This document shows, one piece after another, positions 6,308 to 9,811 of a stretch of DNA of 9,811 nt. The stretch comes from Xanthomonas translucens pv. translucens DSM 18974 (lineage in GTDB: Bacteria; Pseudomonadota; Gammaproteobacteria; Xanthomonadales; Xanthomonadaceae), in NCBI RefSeq assembly GCF_000331775.1, contig NZ_CAPJ01000471.1, forward strand, positions 1 to 9,811, in the 5' to 3' direction. The notes under the pieces are model-generated. The model saw only the letters and a list, made by a program, of their open reading frames with translations, was not told the DNA's origin and searched no databases. The position numbers and the translations under genes were made by a program. Within the stretch, counting starts at the first letter, position 1; each line of letters begins with the position of its first letter.

Positions 6308-7977
6308 ATGAAACGTCGCAATTTTTGCCTGCTCAGTGTGCTCGCGCCGCTCGGGATGGCGGCCGCCGTGCCGCGCTGCGCGGCCGCCGCGCGCGCTGCG
6401 CCGGTGCCGGATGGACGACCGCACACGTTCGGTTTCGCGCACGCGCAGTTCGTGCTCGACGGCCAGCCGTGGCAGATCCGCAGCGGCGAGATGCATCCGC
6501 TGCGGATTCCGCGCGAAGACTGGCTGCAGCGGATCCGCATGGCCAAGGCGATGGGCCTGAACACCATCGCCCTGTACCTGATGTGGAACGCGCTGGAAAC
6601 GCAACCCGGCGTGTTCGACCTGGACAGCGGGCGCCGCGATTTCGCCGCCTTCATCCGCCTGTGCGCACAGGAAGGCATGTGGGTCTATCTGCGGCCCGGC
6701 CCCTACGTCTGCGCCGAGTGGACGCTCGGCGGCCTGCCCGCGTATCTGTTGCGCGAACCGGGCATGCGCCTGCGCGATGCCGGCGATGCGCGCTACATGG
6801 CGGCGGTGCGGCGCTACATCGCGGCGGTGGCGCCGCGGATCGCGCCGCTGATGGCGGCGGCAGGCGGGCCGGTGCTGATGCTGCAGATCGAGAACGAGTA
6901 TTCGATGTTCGGCGACGACGTCGGTTACCTGCAGGCGCTGCGCGCGCTGTGGCAGGAACCGCGCGCCGCGACTACCTGCCGACGCTGCGCCGGCTGCTGG
7001 CGCACGGTCACTCGTTCAACCTGTACGTGGTGCACGGCGGCAGCAACTTCGGCCTGAGCGCCGGCGCCAATGCCGACGACGACGGCTCCAATTTCCAGCC
7101 GGCGTTGACCAGCTACGACTACGCCGCGCCGATCGATGAGCGCGGCGCGGCGACGCCGGCGTACTTCGCGATGCGCGCCGCGATCGCTGCGTCTCTGCCG
7201 CAGCGTTTGCCGCTGCCGCCGGCGGCACCGCCACGGACCACCTTCGCGCCGACGTTGGCGCTGCCCTATGCATGCCTGTGGGACAACCTGCCCGCGGCGC
7301 CGGTCGCGACCGTGGCGCCGGCCGGCAACGAACTCCTGTTCGGCCAGGACCATGGACTGGTGCTGTATCGCCGCCGCATCGGTCCCGGCGCGCAGCTGCG
7401 CGTGGACGGCGTGCACGACTACGCCGTGGTGCATGTGGATGGCGAGGAAGTGGGCCACGTGTCGCGGGTGCGGCACCGCGCGTTGCAGTCCTTGCCGCAG
7501 TTGACGCTGCCGCGGGCGCAGCAGGCGGAGCGCACGCTGGAGATCCTGATCGACAGCTTCGGCCATGTGAACTTCGGTCCGGCGCTGGGCGATGCCAAGG
7601 GTCTGGTCGGCGAGGTGCAACTGCAGGGCGTGCCGCTGCAGCACTGGCAGGCGTATCCGATCGCGCTGGACGATGCCTGGATCCAGACGCTGCAGCCGCT
7701 GCGCGCGCCGACGTCGCGGCCGGGGCTGTTGTTCCGTGCGCAGATCGTGGTCGAGACGCGCGGCGACGTCTACCTGGACATGCGCGAGTGGGACAAGGGC
7801 TATCTGTGGGTCAACGGCCAGTTGCTCGGCCGCTACTGGCGCATCGGGCCGCAGCAATGCCTGTACTGCCCGCGGTCGTGGCTGCGGCCAGGCCGCAACG
7901 AGGTGCTGGTGCTGGATCTGCACCGCACCCGCGCCGCGGCGATCCGCTGTGCGAACGGATTGCGAGCAAATGCATGA
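6308..7977 (+). pseudogene. GH35 beta-galactosidase, broken by a frame change and apparent internal deletion
   Basis: GH35 enzymes remove terminal beta-galactose from glycans. The start has GGAGA (6298-6302), 5 bases before the ATG, and an RRNFCLL signal sequence that could be Tat-type, so a periplasmic enzyme is expected. The N-terminal half shows the TIM-barrel hallmarks LNTIALYLMWN (84-94), RPGPYVCAEW (129-138), GGLPAYLL (141-148) and LQIENEY (192-198), with the acid/base Glu197. After about Trp215 (near 6953) homology jumps to another frame: RRDYLPTLRRLLAHGHSFNL, then HGGSNFG, TSYDYAAPIDE and the jelly-roll domains, ending at 7977. Read straight through, translation stops at 7055-7057 after 249 residues. 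Compared with a typical GH35 enzyme of about 600 residues, some 75-80 residues are missing at the junction, including the GEYW-like segment with the nucleophile Glu. Neither fragment should be active. An assembly error is the alternative. Confidence 0.85.
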
Positions 7978-8047
7978 GCCTGCGTCGCGTCCGCCCCGAC
8001 CGTCCCCATCCGATCCACTGCGTCGCGTCGGCGACGAGGGAGTCCGC

Positions 8048-9115
8048 ATGCTGCTGACCACGCCCGATACGCCTGCGCGCCACGATGCCGACCACGTGCC
8101 GCCACGCGCGATCGGATTCTGGGGCGGCCTGTCCGCGAACCTGCTGAACATGATCGGCATCGGCCCGTTCATCACCATTCCGTTGGCGTTGTCGGCGCTG
8201 GCCGGGCCGATGGTGCTGCTTGGCTGGGTCGCCGGCGCATTGCTGTGCCTGTGCGACGGCCTGGTCTGGGCCGAACTGGGCTCGGCGATCCCCAAATCCG
8301 GCGGGCCTTACCACTACCTGCGCGAAGCCTACGGCCGCGAGCGCCTGGGCCGCCTGTTCGGTTTCCTGTATCTGTGGCAGACGCTGCTGACCGCACCGTT
8401 GTCGATCGGCGCGGCGGCGGTCGGCTTCACCCAGTACCTGGCGTTTCTGGTGCCAGGGTTGGCGCCGTGGCAACTGACCGCGATCGCCGCGGCGCTGTGC
8501 CTGTTCAACACCGCCTTGCTGTACCGCGAGGTGCGCTCGGTGCAGGTGCTGTCGCTGCTGGTCACCGCGGCGGTGGTGGCGGCGGTGGTGTGGATCGTGA
8601 TCAGCGGCGTGCTGCATTTCGACATGGCCATCGCGGTCGCGCTGATCATGCTCGCCAGCTGGGGATCGGCGCTTGTGGTGTTGCTGGGCTATTCGCGGGT
8701 GCCGTATGCGGCGGCGGCCGAAGGGCAGTTCTTCCGGGTGTTCGCGCGGCTGCATCCGCGCGGCCGTTTCCCGACCGTGTCGCTGCTGTTCGTCGGCGCG
8801 ACCTCGGCGCTGGCCTGCCTGCTGTCGCTGGACGATTTGATCGCCACGCTGATGGTCATCCAGATCATGTTCCAGTTCATGGCGCAGTGCCTGGCGGTGG
8901 TGTTGCTGCGGCGGCAAGCGCAGCGCCCGCGCGATGCGTTCTCGATGCCGTTGTATCCGTGGCCGCTGTGGGTGAGCGTGGCCGGCTGGCTGTACATCCT
9001 GGCCACCAGCCAGGGCCGCCACCTGCTCGCCGCGGTCGTGGCGCTATGCGTGGGCACGGCGCTGTTCTTCATTCAAGCCAGGAGACAGGACACATGGCCT
9101 TGGGTAGCGCGATGA
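8048..9115 (+). CDS. APC-superfamily permease, apparently lacking TM6-TM7
   Basis: A 355-residue inner-membrane protein of the amino acid-polyamine-organocation (APC) superfamily. Recognisable parts are TM1 with the unwound MIGIGPF motif (35-41), TM2 ending AELGSAIPKSGGPYHYLREAYG (75-96), TM3-TM5 (about 102-190), then LLGYSRVPYAAAAEGQFF (212-229) and FARLHPRGRFP (232-242), which in the family mark the end of TM8 and the loop after it, and about four more helices. TM5 therefore runs almost directly into TM8 near residues 190-198: about 90 residues (TM6, TM7 and loops) are absent, in frame, compared with the usual 440-450. TM6 belongs to the LeuT-fold substrate site, so transport is doubtful. 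GAGGGAG (8036-8042), 5 bases before ATG 8048, supports this start; ATG 7970, overlapping the GH35 stop, is an alternative. The natural substrate is unknown: APC proteins usually carry amino acids or amines, odd beside sugar genes. Confidence 0.82.
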   Translation: MLLTTPDTPARHDADHVPPRAIGFWGGLSANLLNMIGIGPFITIPLALSALAGPMVLLGWVAGALLCLCDGLVWAELGSAIPKSGGPYHYLREAYGRERLGRLFGFLYLWQTLLTAPLSIGAAAVGFTQYLAFLVPGLAPWQLTAIAAALCLFNTALLYREVRSVQVLSLLVTAAVVAAVVWIVISGVLHFDMAIAVALIMLASWGSALVVLLGYSRVPYAAAAEGQFFRVFARLHPRGRFPTVSLLFVGATSALACLLSLDDLIATLMVIQIMFQFMAQCLAVVLLRRQAQRPRDAFSMPLYPWPLWVSVAGWLYILATSQGRHLLAAVVALCVGTALFFIQARRQDTWPWVAR

Positions 9116-9811
9116 GCGTGTGCGACGTTGCCGTGGTCGGCGAGATCTATGCCGATCACATTCTCAGCGGCTTCCGGCGCTGGCCGCAGCCGGGCGAGGA
9201 AGCCCTGGCCAGCGCCTATCTGCGCGAGCTCGGCGGCGGCACCGTCAATACCGCCTGCGGACTGGCGCGGCTGGGGCGCAGCACGCGCTTGATCGGCCTG
9301 ATCGGCGAGAGCGACCGGCCCTGGTTCGCGCAGCGCCTGGGCCAGTTCCAGGTGCGCAGCGAGGGCTTGCGTAGCGACCCGGCCGGCACCGGGATCACGG
9401 TCAGCGTGTCGATGCCCGACGACCGCGCGTTCTTCACCTATCTGGGCGCCAACGCCAAGTTGGATGCGCTGCTCGCGCGCGCCGAAGTGCTGGACGAACT
9501 GTGCGCGGCGCGCCATGTGCATTTCGCGATGCCGCTGTCGCGCGCGCTGGCGCAGACGCTGCTGCCGGCGCTGGCCGCGGCCGGCTGCACGACTTCGCTG
9601 GACGTGGGCTTCAGCCCGGACTGGCTGGCCGCGCCGCATAACCACGCCACCTGCCGTGAGGTGGACTATTTCCTGCCGAACCAGAAAGAGGCCGCCTTGC
9701 TCGGCTGCGGCGACGGCGCCGCAGCGTGCCGCCAGTGGGCGCAGGCGCTGGGCTTGCGCCATGCGGCGATCAAGCTCGGCGGCGCCGGCGCGATGGCAGT
9801 CGACGCGGCCG
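9094..9811 (+). CDS. PfkB/ribokinase-family carbohydrate kinase (3' end outside window)
   Basis: The first 239 residues of a cytoplasmic sugar kinase, open to the window edge. PfkB enzymes phosphorylate sugars or nucleosides with ATP. Visible features are the N-terminal beta strand VAVVGEIYADHIL (12-24), the substrate-site glycine motif GGGTVNTACGLARLG (47-61), a lid-like segment around TGITVSVSMPDDRAFFTYLGAN (99-120), the NxxE motif NQKE (196-199) used for Mg/phosphate binding, and IKLGGAGAMAV (226-236), which normally precedes the DTxGAGD catalytic motif. That motif would lie beyond the window, so activity cannot be confirmed. AGGAGA at 9080-9085, 8 bases before ATG 9094, favours this start and a 22-base overlap with the permease. 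ATG 9112 (ATGA overlap, MSVCDVAVVGE) is the alternative. Tight overlap indicates translational coupling. Its substrate is probably the sugar released or imported by the operon (inference). Confidence 0.9.
   Translation, partial: MALGSAMSVCDVAVVGEIYADHILSGFRRWPQPGEEALASAYLRELGGGTVNTACGLARLGRSTRLIGLIGESDRPWFAQRLGQFQVRSEGLRSDPAGTGITVSVSMPDDRAFFTYLGANAKLDALLARAEVLDELCAARHVHFAMPLSRALAQTLLPALAAAGCTTSLDVGFSPDWLAAPHNHATCREVDYFLPNQKEAALLGCGDGAAACRQWAQALGLRHAAIKLGGAGAMAVDAA

Noticed and set aside
2666..6604. A 1312-codon open frame on the minus strand opposite the receptor gene
   Set aside because: It is antisense to a clearly recognised receptor. It is rich in Arg/Ala/Val/Gly/His, as expected from the complement of GC-biased codons, and shows no family motif.
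6940..7060. Programmed ribosomal frameshifting to join the two GH35 halves
   Set aside because: No slippery heptamer or downstream pseudoknot is apparent at the junction, and frameshifting would not restore the missing nucleophile segment.
6925..9022. Long minus-strand frames opposite the GH35 and permease genes
   Set aside because: They are antisense shadows with Arg/Gln/His-rich composition and no recognisable domain.

Overview
The window is very GC-rich and looks like a chromosomal segment of a xanthomonad (Xanthomonas or a close relative, gamma-Proteobacteria). This rests on strong GC bias at third codon positions, a large TonB-dependent receptor of the Xanthomonas/Caulobacter type beside a family 35 glycoside hydrolase, and a rhomboid protease next to a DUF1820 protein. 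The assignment comes from protein resemblance recalled from memory, not from a search.

Layout. On the minus strand at the left are a rhomboid-family intramembrane protease (1150 to 416) and, 30 bases downstream, a small DUF1820 protein (385 to 65) whose own -10 box sits so close to its ATG that it may be made from a leaderless mRNA. A divergent spacer (1151-1340) carries a good sigma-70 promoter, with a perfect inverted repeat at the expected start of transcription, for a FadL-type outer-membrane channel (1341-2678). A clear intrinsic terminator follows (2724-2750). The next roughly 515 bases contain no convincing gene. They do contain a second good promoter and several hairpins, and form the probable long leader of the next operon.

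The plus-strand operon from 3266 to the right edge encodes a TonB-dependent receptor (989 aa), a GH35 beta-galactosidase, an APC-superfamily permease and a PfkB-family sugar kinase that runs off the window. The layout suggests a carbohydrate or glycoconjugate scavenging pathway: uptake across the outer membrane, periplasmic removal of galactose, import across the inner membrane, then phosphorylation.

The most striking observation is that the two middle genes of this operon look damaged. The GH35 gene changes reading frame at about 6953-6975 and lacks an estimated 75-80 codons there, including the segment that normally carries the catalytic nucleophile. The permease stays in frame but appears to lack about 90 residues (TM6-TM7, part of the substrate-binding core) at about 8615-8640. 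The receptor and the visible part of the kinase look intact. This could be a decaying operon or two assembly collapses; read mapping would decide. I see no CRISPR array, tRNA, rRNA, insertion sequence or phage gene. I did not recognise a wholly new system.
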